The position numbers were made by a program, and so were the translations under genes. A stretch of 64,000 nt of DNA from Nocardioides kribbensis (lineage in GTDB: Bacteria; Actinomycetota; Actinomycetes; Propionibacteriales; Nocardioidaceae). The notes under the pieces are model-generated. The model saw nothing but the letters and a program-made list of their open reading frames with translations, made no database searches and was not told where the DNA came from. Where the stretch lies: positions 64,501-128,500 of the forward strand of contig NZ_JADCLL010000001.1 in NCBI RefSeq assembly GCF_015070375.1. Direction: 5' to 3'. Positions 15,241-28,300 of the stretch are shown piece after piece; within the stretch, counting starts at the first letter, position 1, and each line of letters begins with the position of its first letter.

Positions 15241-15855
15241 GTGAACGAGCACGACACGAGCAAGGGCGTCGACGCCCAGGCGGCAATGGCCGCCGAGGTG
15301 GCCGTCGAGGCCGCCGAGGAGCAGGGCCTGCTCTTCACCGACGACGTCTCGCCCCTGCCCAGCGACACCGGCTACCGCGGCCCCACGGCCTGCAACGCCG
15401 CCGGCATCACCTACCGCCAGCTCGACTACTGGGCCCGCACCGGCCTGGTCGAGCCCACCGTGCGCGGCGCGAAGGGCTCGGGCTCCCAGCGGCTCTACTC
15501 CTTCCGCGACATCCTGATCCTCAAGGTCATCAAGCGGCTGCTCGACGCCGGCATCTCGCTGCAGCAGATCCGCACCGCGGTGCAGCACCTGCGCGAGCGC
15601 GGCACCGACGACCTGACGCGCGTCACGCTGATGAGCGACGGCGCCTCGGTCTACGAGTGCACGAGCAACGACGAGGTCATCGACCTGCTCCAGGGCGGCC
15701 AGGGCGTCTTCGGCATCGCCATCGGCGGTGTGTGGCGCGAGATCGAGGGCACGCTCGCCGAGCTGCCCAGCGAGCGCACCGGCGACGACGCCGCGGAGGC
15801 CCCGTCGGCCTCCGACGAGCTCGCCGCGCGCCGCGCCGCGCGCAAGATCGGCTGA
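15241..15855 (+). CDS. MerR-family regulator (second, Rv1830-like)
   Basis: Predicted 204-aa regulator. An acidic N-terminus of ~45 residues precedes a MerR helix-turn-helix: GPTACNAAGITYRQLDYWARTGLVEPTVRGAKGSGSQRLYSF. Then comes the dimerisation helix region (ILILKVIKRLLDAGISLQQIRTAVQHL) and a C-terminal domain without metal-binding cysteines. Position between the nuclease-family gene and gcvP matches mycobacterial Rv1830. The GTG is preceded by ACGGAGGACC. Targets are unknown; the dyad upstream of its promoter suggests control by itself or by the first MerR protein. Confidence 0.9.
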   Translation: MNEHDTSKGVDAQAAMAAEVAVEAAEEQGLLFTDDVSPLPSDTGYRGPTACNAAGITYRQLDYWARTGLVEPTVRGAKGSGSQRLYSFRDILILKVIKRLLDAGISLQQIRTAVQHLRERGTDDLTRVTLMSDGASVYECTSNDEVIDLLQGGQGVFGIAIGGVWREIEGTLAELPSERTGDDAAEAPSASDELAARRAARKIG

Positions 15856-15953
15856 CGCGGACCCGACGTACGACGGCCCGTCGCCCCACCCGGGGCGGCG
15901 GGCCGATGTCGTGCTCGGGCGGGGGCCGGGGCTAGAGTGGCGACGCTGACTAT

Positions 15954-16091
15954 CCCGCGCGGGAGAGTCTCCGGGTCGCTGGCCGGCCCGGGGCGCCGAA
16001 GGGGCAATTCCTCCCCGGAACCTCTCAGGCACCCGGACCGCGCGGTCGAGGCAACTCTGGAGGCGCGACGACGCCCCGACAGAGGGGGAGG
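15954..16091 (+). ncRNA. Glycine riboswitch, single aptamer with 3' ghost aptamer
   Basis: The leader of gcvP holds a glycine aptamer: P1 strands CCGCGCGG (near 15955) and GACCGCGCGG (near 16035), the conserved GGGAGAG, GCGCCGAAGGGGCAA and CCTCTCAGGCAC segments. After the linker GAGGCAACTCTGGAG only a short stem closes with GACAGAGGGGGAG instead of a full second aptamer. This is the type-1 singlet layout, in which the ghost stem stabilises the single aptamer. Glycine binding should raise gcvP expression. A -10-like TAGAGT at 15933-15938 fits a start near 15945. Confidence 0.9.
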
Positions 16092-16124
16092 CACCCGGAC
16101 GACCACGCCCCGAGGAGCCGCCAC

Positions 16125-19013
<2,889 letters not shown>

Positions 19014-19052
19014 GCCCCGCCCGCGCGTGCGGGCCGTGAGGACGCTCCGAGG

Positions 19053-19098
19053 ACGGCACGAGGCCCGGACCCCCGCGGGGGTCCGGGCCTCGTGCCGT
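19053..19098. terminator. Bidirectional hairpin terminator (perfect 46-bp palindrome)
   Basis: Two perfectly complementary 23-nt arms (ACGGCACGAGGCCCGGACCCCCG and its complement) abut with no designed loop. It lies between gcvP and the convergent secreted-protein gene, 40 bp and 17 bp from their stops, so it probably ends transcripts from both sides. No U-tract follows, as usual in this clade. Confidence 0.85.
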
Positions 19099-19114
19099 GG
19101 ACCAGTGGTTCGGC

Positions 19115-19849
19115 TCAGCGGGTGGCGCTCCACAGCCGCTGCGCACGCTGGGGGACCATCTCGCCGTCGGGGCCGGTGGGCCCGCTCGCTGTCGTGCGCT
19201 GCTCGATGCCGCGCACCAGGCCCTGGTCGACGAGGAGGAACTGGCGCGGCGAGAGCGCGACGTAGTGCAGTCGCGTCGCGCGGGTGCGCACGACGCCCGA
19301 CTCACCGGCCCCGAGGCGCAGCCGGCCCTCGGGACGCGCTCGGCGGGGGTCGCCGTAGAGGACCACGACGCGCAGGTCGTTGGGGTTGGTGAAGCGCACC
19401 CGTCCCGGACGGTCCAGCTTCTCGACCACCAGGCGCTCAGGGTCCTGCACGGTGAGGGTGACCGTGGCCGGGGCGCTGAGCCTCTCGCTGTTGCAGGCCT
19501 GGTAGGTCAGCGTGACGTCGACGGGGCGGCCGTCGAACCCGCCGTAGACGGAGACGACCAGGCGGCCGTCGACGACGGAGGTGTCGACGTCGAGCCCGTT
19601 CAGCGCGCCCACCGCCTCGCTGGCGCGACACACCGCCAAGCTCTCGCCCTGCGGGTCGACGTCGTTGCGCAGCACCGGGACCGACACGGTCTGACCGAAG
19701 TACACCGATGCCGTGTCGTCGGCTGCGAGGGGAGCCGCGACGTCGCGGGCCTGGGCGGGCGCGACCGCCGGGCCGAGGAGGGTGGCGCCGAGCAGGCCGG
19801 CGAGGGTGGAGACGACGGCCGCGCGACGGCGGCCCTGGGTGGTCCTCAT
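19115..19849 (-). CDS. Secreted protein with bacterial Ig-like domain
   Basis: Predicted 244-aa exported protein. The signal peptide is RRRAAVVSTLAGLLGATLLGPAVAPAQA, cleaved near residue 32-35. Residues ~40-115 form an Ig-like domain of the type found in tandem adhesins (VPVLRNDVDPQGESL, then VTLTYQACNSERLSAPATVTLTV). The rest is an unassigned beta-rich domain (VRFTNPNDLRVVVLYGDP, then GESGVVRTRATRLHYVALSP). No anchor or enzyme motif is seen. The start ATG 19849 has AAAGGA upstream. Function unknown; probably a surface or secreted binding protein. Confidence 0.75.
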   Translation of the reverse strand: MRTTQGRRRAAVVSTLAGLLGATLLGPAVAPAQARDVAAPLAADDTASVYFGQTVSVPVLRNDVDPQGESLAVCRASEAVGALNGLDVDTSVVDGRLVVSVYGGFDGRPVDVTLTYQACNSERLSAPATVTLTVQDPERLVVEKLDRPGRVRFTNPNDLRVVVLYGDPRRARPEGRLRLGAGESGVVRTRATRLHYVALSPRQFLLVDQGLVRGIEQRTTASGPTGPDGEMVPQRAQRLWSATR

Positions 19850-19931
19850 GGTTCCTTTCCCGGCCGCTCCCGATGAGCGGCCGCTGGAACTGTAGGCCCT
19901 GGAGCACCCACGCGTGCGGTAGACCTGGCAC

Positions 19932-21500
19932 ATGGCCCACCACGAGATCGAGCGCACCTACAGCCCTCCGCCGCAGGCCCCGGTGCCCGACCTGACCGAG
20001 CTGCCCGGGGTGGCGCAGGTGGGGCCGCCCGTCGTCACCGACCTCGAGGCCGCCTACGTCGACACCCCCGACCTGCGCCTGGTGCGGGCGGGCATCTCGC
20101 TGCGCCGGCGCACGGGCGGGACCGACGCGGGCTGGCACCTCAAGCTGCCGGTGGGCGAGGGCCGCGACGAGCTGCGGCGCCCCCTCACGACGGGCACGAC
20201 GCCGCCGCAGCAGCTGCGGGCGCTCGTGGCGGCGCGCGTGGGCGAGGAGCCGCTCGTGGTCGTGGCCACCGTGCTGACCCGGCGTACGACCCAGGAGCTG
20301 CTCGACGCCGACGGTGCGGTGCTGGCCGAGCTGGTCGACGACGAGGTCACGGGATCGCCCGGCCCGGGCCTGGCCGGCGAGACGTCACCCGGGGCGGTGA
20401 CGGTGTGGCGGGAGTGGGAGCTGGAGCTGGTCACGGCCGGCACCGACCTCCTCGAGGCGGCCGACGAGCACCTCGCCGAGCTGGGCGTCGAGGTCGCGGC
20501 GGTGTCGCGCAAGATCGAGGTGGTGCTCGGCGAGGCCCTCGCCCGTGCCGCCACGGCGCCGGGACGCCCCGGCCGGGGGAAGCCCGCCGGACGGCTGGTC
20601 GAGCTCCGCCTGCAGCAGCAGGTCGAGGAGCTGCTGCGCCGCGAGACCGAGATCCGCCGTGGCGGCGCCCGGGGCGTGCACCAGGCGCGGGTGGCGTGCC
20701 GCCGGATCCGGTCGGCGCTCGCGACCTACCGCCCGCTGCTGGACCGCGAGGTCACCGAGCCGGTGCGCGCGGAGCTGCGGTGGCTGGCCGGCGAGCTCGG
20801 CGGCGCGCGCGACGCGGAGGTGGTCCACGACCTGCTGCGCCAGCGGGTGGTCGACCTGCCGGCCGAGCAGGTCGTCGGCCCGGTGCGCAGCCGGCTGCGC
20901 TCCACCTACGGGGCCAGCCGCCGCGCCGACGTCGTCGCGGTGCTCGACTCGCCGCGCTGCCGGGCGCTGTGGCCGGTGCTGCAGGAGCTGGCGGCGCGCC
21001 CGCCCCTGGCCGAGGGGGCCGAGCTGCCCGCCCGGAAGGTCGCGGTGCCGCGGGTCGACCGCGACGTCGCCCGGGTGGAGAAGGCGGTCGAGCGCGTCGT
21101 GGACGGTCTCGACCGGCTGGCGCGGTCCGACGACGACCCCGCGGGCGTCGAGGTGCGCCGCGAGGTGGAGGAGGCCTGGCACGACGCCCGCAAGGCCGCG
21201 AAGCGACTGCGCTACGCCGCCGAGGTGCTCGAGCCGGCGTGGGGCAAGCGGGCCAGGCGACTGACGAGGACCGCCAAGGCGATCACGCAGCGGCTCGGCG
21301 AGCGTCAGGACACCGAGATCACCCGGCGGCACCTGCTCGACCTCGCACGCGCCGCCACGGCGGCGGGGGAGAGCGCGTTCACCTACGGCGTGCTGCACGC
21401 CCGCGAGCAGGCGCGGGCCGAGGAGCTCGAGACGGCCTTCCTCGACGCCTGGCCGCGCACGCGCTCACGGCTGCGCAAGCAGGCGCGCGCGCTGGCCTGA
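19932..21500 (+). CDS. CYTH and CHAD domain protein
   Basis: Predicted 522-aa cytoplasmic protein. Residues ~1-195 are a CYTH (triphosphate tunnel) domain with HHEIERTY at the start and DTPDLRLVRAGISLRRR; residues ~220-515 are a CHAD domain with HQARVACRRIRSALATY and HDARKAAKRLRYAAEVL. CYTH domains bind triphosphates with divalent metal, and CHAD domains bind polyphosphate, so a role in polyphosphate or triphosphate metabolism is likely; the reaction is not proven for this fusion. TAGACC ends 6 nt before the ATG (leaderless pattern). A second, stand-alone CYTH protein is coded at 57135. Confidence 0.9.
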   Translation: MAHHEIERTYSPPPQAPVPDLTELPGVAQVGPPVVTDLEAAYVDTPDLRLVRAGISLRRRTGGTDAGWHLKLPVGEGRDELRRPLTTGTTPPQQLRALVAARVGEEPLVVVATVLTRRTTQELLDADGAVLAELVDDEVTGSPGPGLAGETSPGAVTVWREWELELVTAGTDLLEAADEHLAELGVEVAAVSRKIEVVLGEALARAATAPGRPGRGKPAGRLVELRLQQQVEELLRRETEIRRGGARGVHQARVACRRIRSALATYRPLLDREVTEPVRAELRWLAGELGGARDAEVVHDLLRQRVVDLPAEQVVGPVRSRLRSTYGASRRADVVAVLDSPRCRALWPVLQELAARPPLAEGAELPARKVAVPRVDRDVARVEKAVERVVDGLDRLARSDDDPAGVEVRREVEEAWHDARKAAKRLRYAAEVLEPAWGKRARRLTRTAKAITQRLGERQDTEITRRHLLDLARAATAAGESAFTYGVLHAREQARAEELETAFLDAWPRTRSRLRKQARALA

Positions 21501-21510
21501 GCGCGAGCGG

Positions 21511-22908
21511 TCACAGGGCCTGGGAGACGCTGGACATGTTGAAGTCGGGCACGCGCAGGGCCGGGGTGGCGGTGCGGCTGAAGTAGTCGTCGCCCCACTC
21601 CCGGCTGAAGCTGGGCACGGTCGCGGAGGCGTGGCTGAAGCGGCCGAGCAGGTCCACCGGGCTCTCGTTGAAGCGGAAGTTGTTGACCACCCCGGTGATC
21701 TCGCCGCCCTCGACGAGGTAGACGCCGTCGCGGGTCAGCCCGGTGAGCAGCAGCGACTGGGCGTCGACCTCGCGGATGTACCACAGACACGTCAGCAGCA
21801 GGCCGCGCTCGGTGCCGGCGACGAGGTCCTCGACGCTGCCGGTCGCGCCGTCGACCTCCAGCACCAGGTTGTCGATGCCCGGGGTGACCGGCTGCCCGGT
21901 CATGGCCGCGGAGTGACGCGTCTGGAGCAGCGATACCAGCTCCCCGTCGCGGATCCAGTCGGTGCGTCCCAGCGGCAGGCCGTTGTCGAAGACCGACGAC
22001 TCGTTGCCCGAGGAGGTCGCCACCTCGAAGGGGGAGCACGGCAGCGAGGGGTGGGCCGGGTCGGAGAACAGCCGCACGCCCCGCGCGGCCACCTGCTCGC
22101 CGATCCGGGTGCCGCCGCCGCGGCGGCTGTAGACCGACTGGCCCTCGTGGGCGACGCGTGCACCGGCCGACCAGTAGGCGTCGATCATGAGGTCGGCCAC
22201 CGAGCCGGGGGGCAGGATCGTGTCGTAGCGCCCGGCGGGGAGGTCGACGCGCCGTGCGCCCCAGGCCAGACGGCGCGCGAGGGTCGCGTCCATCTCCAGG
22301 GCGTCGACCTCGGTGAAGTCGCGGGTGGCGCCGCCGACCCAGGCGCTCTGCGAGAGGTCGGTCGGCTTGCCGGTGCAGCCGTAGTGCCCGGTCGGCTGCA
22401 CGTGGCGCAGCCGGAGCCCGGTCGACGAGCCGAGGTAGGTGGTGGTCATCTCGTGGTTGACGAACCCGTAGAGCAGGCGGTCCTCGGCACGCGCTCGCCC
22501 GAAGGCCTCCCCGAGCGCCGGGGCGAAGAGCCGGTAGACACCGATGTCGGTCGGCACGGGCGCCTCGTCCCAGTCGGGGGACACCCGCTCGGGGACCAGG
22601 TCGGCGGCGTCCTCGGCGGGCGAGGCCAGCCGGGCGGCGGCGTCGGCGGCGGTCACGAGCGCCGCCACCTGCTCCAGCGATCCGGCGCTGCCCGAGACGG
22701 GGGCGGCGGCCACGCCGTCGGCGGTGCGGGCGAAGGACACCACGGTGGCCGAGATGCGGTGCATGACGCCGTTGGTCGTCAGCGTGTTGGTGGCCCAGCG
22801 CAGGTTGGCGCTGGTCGCGTCGGTGACGACCACGACGCAGTCGTCGGCCTCCGACAGGGCCAGGGCGTGCTCGACGAGCTGCTGGGGAGTGGGGGAGGTG
22901 CTCGACAT
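21511..22908 (-). CDS. pmbA: TldD/PmbA family protein, PmbA (TldE)-like subunit
   Basis: Predicted 465-aa partner of TldD. Together the two form a zinc protease that degrades unfolded peptides and matures some peptide natural products. This subunit lacks the HExxxH metal motif, as expected for PmbA/TldE; landmarks are [16 protein letters not shown] at the start, [20 protein letters not shown] in the centre and [20 protein letters not shown] toward the end. Its ATG overlaps the tldD stop (ATGA), so the pair is coupled and probably made in equal amounts. It converges on the CYTH-CHAD gene with a 10-bp gap. Confidence 0.9.
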   Translation of the reverse strand: MSSTSPTPQQLVEHALALSEADDCVVVVTDATSANLRWATNTLTTNGVMHRISATVVSFARTADGVAAAPVSGSAGSLEQVAALVTAADAAARLASPAEDAADLVPERVSPDWDEAPVPTDIGVYRLFAPALGEAFGRARAEDRLLYGFVNHEMTTTYLGSSTGLRLRHVQPTGHYGCTGKPTDLSQSAWVGGATRDFTEVDALEMDATLARRLAWGARRVDLPAGRYDTILPPGSVADLMIDAYWSAGARVAHEGQSVYSRRGGGTRIGEQVAARGVRLFSDPAHPSLPCSPFEVATSSGNESSVFDNGLPLGRTDWIRDGELVSLLQTRHSAAMTGQPVTPGIDNLVLEVDGATGSVEDLVAGTERGLLLTCLWYIREVDAQSLLLTGLTRDGVYLVEGGEITGVVNNFRFNESPVDLLGRFSHASATVPSFSREWGDDYFSRTATPALRVPDFNMSSVSQAL

Positions 22909-24449
22909 CAGTGACCCGCCTCGTCGGTGGTGTTGAGGATGCGCACGCCCCGGAAGAGCGCGGTGGGGCAGCCGTGGCTCACGGCCGCGACCTGTCCGGG
23001 CTGGGCCTTGCCGCAGTTGAAGGCGCCGCCGAGCACCCAGGTGTCGGGGCCGCCGACGGCCTCCATCGACCCCCAGAAGTCGGTCGTCGTGGCCTGGTAG
23101 GCCGCGTCGCGGACCTGACCTGCGAGCTCGCCGTCGACGATGCGGTAGAAGCGCTGGCCGGTGAACTGGAAGTTGAACCGCTGCATGTCGATCGACCACG
23201 ACTTGTCGCCGACGACGTAGAGGCCGCGCTCGACGCGACCGATCAGCTCCTCGGTCGTCGGCCCCTCGGGGTCGGGCTGCAGCGACACGTTGGCCATGCG
23301 CTGGACGGGGATGTGCCCGGGGGAGTCGGCGTAGGCGCACCCGTTGGAGCGTCCACCGTTGAGCTCGGGCAGCATCGGCCCCATCGGCCGGTCGAGCTGG
23401 TAGCCGACGAGCACCCCGTCGCGCACGATGTCCCACTCCTGGGTCTCCACCCCCTCGTCGTCCCACCCGGTGGTGGCCAGGCCGTGCTCGACGGTGCGGT
23501 CGCCGGTGACGTGCATGACCGGGGAGCCGTAGCGCAGCGTGCCCAGCAGGTCGGGGGTGGCGAAGGAGGTGCCGGCGTAGTTGGCCTCGTAGCCCAGCGC
23601 ACGGTCGAGCTCGGTGGCGTGGCCGATGGACTCGTGGATGGTGAGCCAGAGGTTGGAGGGGTGGACGACCAGGTCGTGCACGCCGGGCTCGACGCCCGGC
23701 GCGGCGAGCTTCTCGGCCAGCAGCTCGGGCACCTCGGCGAGCTCGGAGTCCCAGTCCCAGCCGCCGTCCCACGGGCCCTCGGTGCAGTACTCCCAGCCGC
23801 GGCCCACCGGCGGGGCGATGCTGGCCATCGAGTCGAACGCGTCGGCCGAGGAGCCCATGGCCTCGAAGCCGGGCATCATCCTGACCCGCTGCTGGGTGGT
23901 GCGGGTGCCGGCGAGGTCGGCGTAGTACTTGTTCTCCTGCACCTGGGCCAGGTGCGCGGAGGCGTGCTCGACGGCGGGGGAGCGGCGCAGCCGGTCGGTC
24001 CAGCCGACGAGCAGCGCAGCCTTGTCGGCCACCGGCACGTCGAGCGGGTTGACGACGTAGGAGGAGACCCAGGTGACGTCGTCGTGCACCGGCTCGGGCG
24101 CCAGCACCACCGGCTCCGCGGTCATGCTCGCGGCGACCTCGGCCACCCCGACCGCGGTCTCCGCCACGCGGCGGGCCTCCTCGGGGGTCAGCACCACGCC
24201 GGAGGCGAAGCCCCAGGACCCGCGGTGCACCACCCGCACGGCGAAGCCGAGGTCCTCGCTGTCGCTGGCGTCCTGGAGCACCCCGTCGCGCACCGCGAGC
24301 GACTGGTAGCGCACCCGCTCGAAGCGGAAGTCGGCGTGCGTGGCCCCCAGCTCGGCGGCCCGCGCGAGGGCGGTCTCGCCCAGCGACCGGAAGGGCAGCG
24401 CCAGGAACGTCGGGTCGAGCCTGGCCTGGTCGGGTCGCGCGGCACTCAT
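22908..24449 (-). CDS. tldD: TldD-like metalloprotease subunit
   Basis: Predicted 513-aa catalytic subunit of the TldD/TldE protease. The zinc motif is HESIGH (residues 272-277), with the later conserved SNGCAYADSPGHIPVQRMANV and VLGGAFNCGKAQPGQVAAVSHG (the latter holding the third metal-site Cys region). Homologues cut unstructured peptides and process microcin B17-type RiPPs in other bacteria; no RiPP precursor is seen nearby, so a housekeeping proteolytic role is more likely. TAGGTT ends 7 nt before the ATG at 24449, so the tldD-pmbA mRNA is probably leaderless. It shares a 57-bp divergent region with the sulfotransferase gene. Confidence 0.92.
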   Translation of the reverse strand: MSAARPDQARLDPTFLALPFRSLGETALARAAELGATHADFRFERVRYQSLAVRDGVLQDASDSEDLGFAVRVVHRGSWGFASGVVLTPEEARRVAETAVGVAEVAASMTAEPVVLAPEPVHDDVTWVSSYVVNPLDVPVADKAALLVGWTDRLRRSPAVEHASAHLAQVQENKYYADLAGTRTTQQRVRMMPGFEAMGSSADAFDSMASIAPPVGRGWEYCTEGPWDGGWDWDSELAEVPELLAEKLAAPGVEPGVHDLVVHPSNLWLTIHESIGHATELDRALGYEANYAGTSFATPDLLGTLRYGSPVMHVTGDRTVEHGLATTGWDDEGVETQEWDIVRDGVLVGYQLDRPMGPMLPELNGGRSNGCAYADSPGHIPVQRMANVSLQPDPEGPTTEELIGRVERGLYVVGDKSWSIDMQRFNFQFTGQRFYRIVDGELAGQVRDAAYQATTTDFWGSMEAVGGPDTWVLGGAFNCGKAQPGQVAAVSHGCPTALFRGVRILNTTDEAGH

Positions 24450-24506
24450 GGCGCCGAACCTAGCCGACGCGGCCCGTGGGCGCCGCCCGTCAGTAGGGTG
24501 AGCGCC

Positions 24507-25253
24507 ATGGAACCGCGCCCCGTCTCCCGCTGGCTGCCCGGTCGTCGCCGCCCCGCGCCGCCGACCGGCCCCGCCTGGCTCGGGCTGGGTGCCCAGCGCT
24601 CGGGCACCACCTGGTTCACCGAGCTGCTGACCCAGCATCCCGAGGTGGGTCTCGGCACCAACGGCAAGAAGGAGCAGCAGCTCTTCCACCGCGTCGCCGA
24701 CGGCCTGGTGCCGGCCCAGGAGTACGCCGACCTCTTCCCCGCCGACGGCCTGCGCCGTGGTGAGTTCACCCCGCAGTACCTGCGCCACGCCTCGCTGCCG
24801 GCCTACGCCGCGGCCCACCTCGCCCCGGAGGTGCCGGTGCTGGTGCTGCTGCGCGACCCCATCGAGCGCTTCCGCAGCGCCATGCGGTGGGCCGGCACGC
24901 GCGGCAAGTCGTGGCCCTACCCGCTGCAGATCACGATGCAGACCTTCAGCGGCTTCTACGCCGACCAGCTCGACACCTGGGCCGCCGCGATCGGGCGCGA
25001 GCGACTCACGGTGATGGTCTACGAGCAGGTGCGACGCGACCCCCAGCCCGCCGTCGACGCGGTGTGGCGGGCGCTCGGCGTGGAGCCCGTGCCGCTGGCG
25101 CAGGTCGAGCGCGAGTCGACCTCCTCGAGCCGGGTCGAGTGGGACTGGCCCGAGGGGCTGAGCGACTCGCTGCGGGTGATGTACGGCCCGCAGCTGCCTC
25201 GGCTGCGTGACGACTGGGGCCTCGACCTCAGCGCGTGGACCCAGATGCTCTGA
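24507..25253 (+). CDS. PAPS-dependent sulfotransferase family protein
   Basis: Predicted 248-aa sulfotransferase. The 5'-phosphosulfate loop is GLGAQRSGTTWFTELL (residues ~25-40), and the 3'-phosphate-binding segment is LLRDPIERFRSAMRWA (~115-130). The family moves sulfate from PAPS to hydroxyls of carbohydrates, lipids or small molecules; the acceptor cannot be told. No PAPS-synthesis genes are adjacent. TAGGGT ends 7 nt before the ATG (leaderless). It ends 100 bp from the convergent sbcC, with a hairpin between. Confidence 0.87.
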   Translation: MEPRPVSRWLPGRRRPAPPTGPAWLGLGAQRSGTTWFTELLTQHPEVGLGTNGKKEQQLFHRVADGLVPAQEYADLFPADGLRRGEFTPQYLRHASLPAYAAAHLAPEVPVLVLLRDPIERFRSAMRWAGTRGKSWPYPLQITMQTFSGFYADQLDTWAAAIGRERLTVMVYEQVRRDPQPAVDAVWRALGVEPVPLAQVERESTSSSRVEWDWPEGLSDSLRVMYGPQLPRLRDDWGLDLSAWTQML

Positions 25254-25294
25254 GCCGGGGACGCGCCGTCCCGGGGTCGCGCCGGGCCGCCGGC

Positions 25295-25316
25295 GACCGG
25301 GGCGGCCGCCCCGGTC
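25295..25316. terminator. Perfect 22-bp palindrome between convergent genes
   Basis: GACCGGGGCGG and its exact complement meet head to head between the sulfotransferase and sbcC stops. It is a likely bidirectional terminator hairpin. Confidence 0.6.
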
Positions 25317-25355
25317 AGGTCGGTCGCGACCGTCGCCACGGCCGCGACGGATCGG

Positions 25356-28300
25356 TCAGCGGCTGACGGCCAGCGTCGACCCCGACCGCCCCTTGCTGAC
25401 CTGGAGGCGGGCCGTGATGCGGTCGCGCATCTCGCCGACGTGGCTCACGACGCCCACGACGCGTCCTCCGTCGCGCAGCGAGTCGAGCACGTCCATGACG
25501 TCGTCGAGGGTGTCGGCGTCGAGCGACCCGAAGCCCTCGTCGACGAAGAGGGTGTCGAGGTCGGCGCCGCCGGTCTCCTGTGTGATCACGTCGGCCAGGC
25601 CCAGGGCCAGGGCCAGGGAGACCACGAAGGTCTCCCCGCCCGACAGTGTCGCGGGGTCGCGCGACTCCCCGGACCAGTCGTCGCGCACGAGCAGGCTGAG
25701 CCCGCCGCGGGTCTCACCGGCGCCGCGGCGCCCGGAGTGCTCCAGGGCGTAGCGGGCGTCGGACATCCGGGCCAGCCGCTCGTTGGCCGCGGCCACCACC
25801 TGGGAGAGCCGGTAGGCGAGGACGTAGGCGGAGAGCCGCATCTGCAGGGCGTTGTCGGCGGCCTTGCCCTCGACGAACGTGGACAGGCCTGTCGCCAGCT
25901 CCAGCCGCTCGCGCACCGGGGCCCACTGCTCGAGGGCACGCTCCAGCTCTCGCACCAGATCGGTGAGCCGACCGCAGCGCGTGGTCCAGGTGGCGGCCAC
26001 CGCGCGCGCCGACTGGAGCCCGGCCTCCGCGGCCTCCCAGGCGCGCTGCGCGGCGGCGGGGTTGGTGTCGGCGCCGTCGCGGGGACCCACGTCGCGCAGC
26101 TCGTCCTCGACCCGGGTCAGCGCCCGGTCGTGGGCGTCGACGTCCTCGGCCAGCCGCTGCACCTCGGGCTCCTCCAGCACCGCCGCCAGGGCGGCGCCCG
26201 GGTCGGCGAAACCGGCCTCGGCCGCGGTCTCGGCCAGACGCGTCCGGGCGTCGGCGGCGGCGACGCGCGCCCGTCCGAGGTCCTCCAGCGCCGTCCGAGC
26301 CTCGCGGAGGCGCTCGGCCTCGCCGCGCAACGAGGCAAGCAACGAGCCCAGGTCGCGGGGCTCGCCGTCGTCGTCGTCGCTGCCGTCGCCCTGGTCGCGG
26401 CGACCGACGCGCTCGAGCACGGCGGCGATCTCGGAGCGGATCTCGGCGATCTCGGCGGTCACTGCGCGGGCCGTGGCCTCGTGGTCGGCCACCGCGGCGT
26501 GCGCCGTCTGGAGGCGGTCGGCGAGGTCGCCACGCCGCTGCTCGAGTCGACGCTCCTCGGTCTGGAGGGACTCGACTTCCGCTGCGGCCGCCGAGGCAGT
26601 CGTGGCCTGCTCGCGCAACGCGGCGACGCGGGTCTCGAGCGCCTCGAGGGTCTCCCCGCCCGACCGCTCGAGGGCGAGGGCGTGGCGCGTCCTCAGGTCG
26701 CGCAGGTGCGACTCGCGCACGTGCTCGTCGGCCTTGGCGTCGTCGAGCGCGCGCTGTGCCTCCTTCTCCGCCGCCGCATCGGCCGAGCCGGGGGCGGCGA
26801 CGGCCTTGGCCGGGTGCTCGGCGGAGCCGCAGACGGGGCAGCAGCCGCCGACGGCCAGGGCGCCGGCGAGCTCGGCGGCCATGGCCTCGATGCGGGCCTC
26901 GCGCACGGAGAGGAGGTGCTCGTGGGCCTGGCCGGTGGTCTCGCGGGCCTCCAGCCACACCTCGTGGGCCTGCGCGACCGACGTCTCCAGGCGGGTGGCC
27001 TCGAGGGCGGCCTCGAGCCGTGCGCTGGTCTGGTCGAGGTCGGCCCGGACGACGCCGAGAAGGGCAGCGGCGGTGCGTGCCGCGTCGAGACGCTCGCGTG
27101 CCGCGCCCAGGAGGGCCGGGAGCGCTGCGGCCTCCTCGGCGTCACGGGCGAGGTCGGCTCGCAGACGCTCCAGCGCGGCACCGGTCCGCTGCTCGAGGCG
27201 GAGCGCCGCGACGAGGCGCTCCTCGCGCGGCACCAGCGCGGTGACCCGTGCCGCAGCGGCGACCGCCGCGGCCTCGCGCTGCGCCAGGTCGTCGGCGGAC
27301 GGACCGGTGGACGGGCCGTCGGACAGCCCGCGCCGGTCGCCGCCGGACAGGGCACCGAGGGCCGCCGCTGCCCGCCGCTCGGCGGCGTCCGCCGCCAGGG
27401 CGCTCTCCTCCGCCCAGCGGTGGAGGGGCGCGACGACCGCGGCCCGCCGGGCCTCGGCGAGCCGCACCCTGCGTCGCTGCTGCGCCGGCTCCTCGGCGAC
27501 CAGTCGGCGGTGCTCGGACTCGGCGGCGCGGCGGCGACGGTCCCGCTCGGCCGCGAGCCGGGCACGCTCGAGCGCCTCGCGGGTCTCACGCTCGTCGAGC
27601 GCGGCCGCGGCCACGGCCTCGGTGGTCGCCGCCAGCGACGAGGTCGCCAGCGCGCGCAGGTCGCGACCCCACGCCAGCAGGGTGCCGTCGGCCGCCAGCA
27701 GGTCGAGGCCCGGCACCGTGTCGACGGTCGTGTCGACGGTCCTGGCGGCGCCGGCCCCGGTGACGGCGCCCGCGGCTGCGCCGGGCGGGGCGTCGGGCGG
27801 GGCGTCGGGCGCGGCGTCAGGCGGGGCGTCAGGCGTGGCGTCTGCATCGGCGGCTCCAGGGGCGAGGCCCGGAAGCGCGGCGTCGGCGGCCTCGCTGACC
27901 CGACTGACCAGGTCGGCGACGCCCTCGCGGCGCGACTCGGAGTCGCGGCGCAGCGCGGTGCGGTGCTCGCGCAGCCAGCGCTCGACGTCCTCGAAGCGTC
28001 CGGTGCGGAAGAGCTGCTGCAGGAGTCGGTGGCGCTCCTCGGAGCGGGCGCGGAGGAAGGCCTGGAAGCGGCCCTGCGGGAGCATGGCGACCTGGGTGAA
28101 CTGGGCGACGTTCATGCCGACCAGGCCGGTCACCAGCTGGCCGGTCTCGTCGAGCCGGGTCGACAGCGTCGTCCACTGCCCGCCGACCCGCTCGGCGATG
28201 ACGACACTGGCCTGCTGCGTGGTCATGCCGGTGCCGCGCCGCTTGGGCCGCTCCCACTGCGGGGAGCGGCTGATCCGGAAGCGGCGTCCGGAGAGCGTGG

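Noticed and set aside
27783..27842. Repeats in sbcC as a CRISPR or mobile element end
   Set aside because: Contiguous in-frame units encoding a linker; no spacers or flanking duplications.
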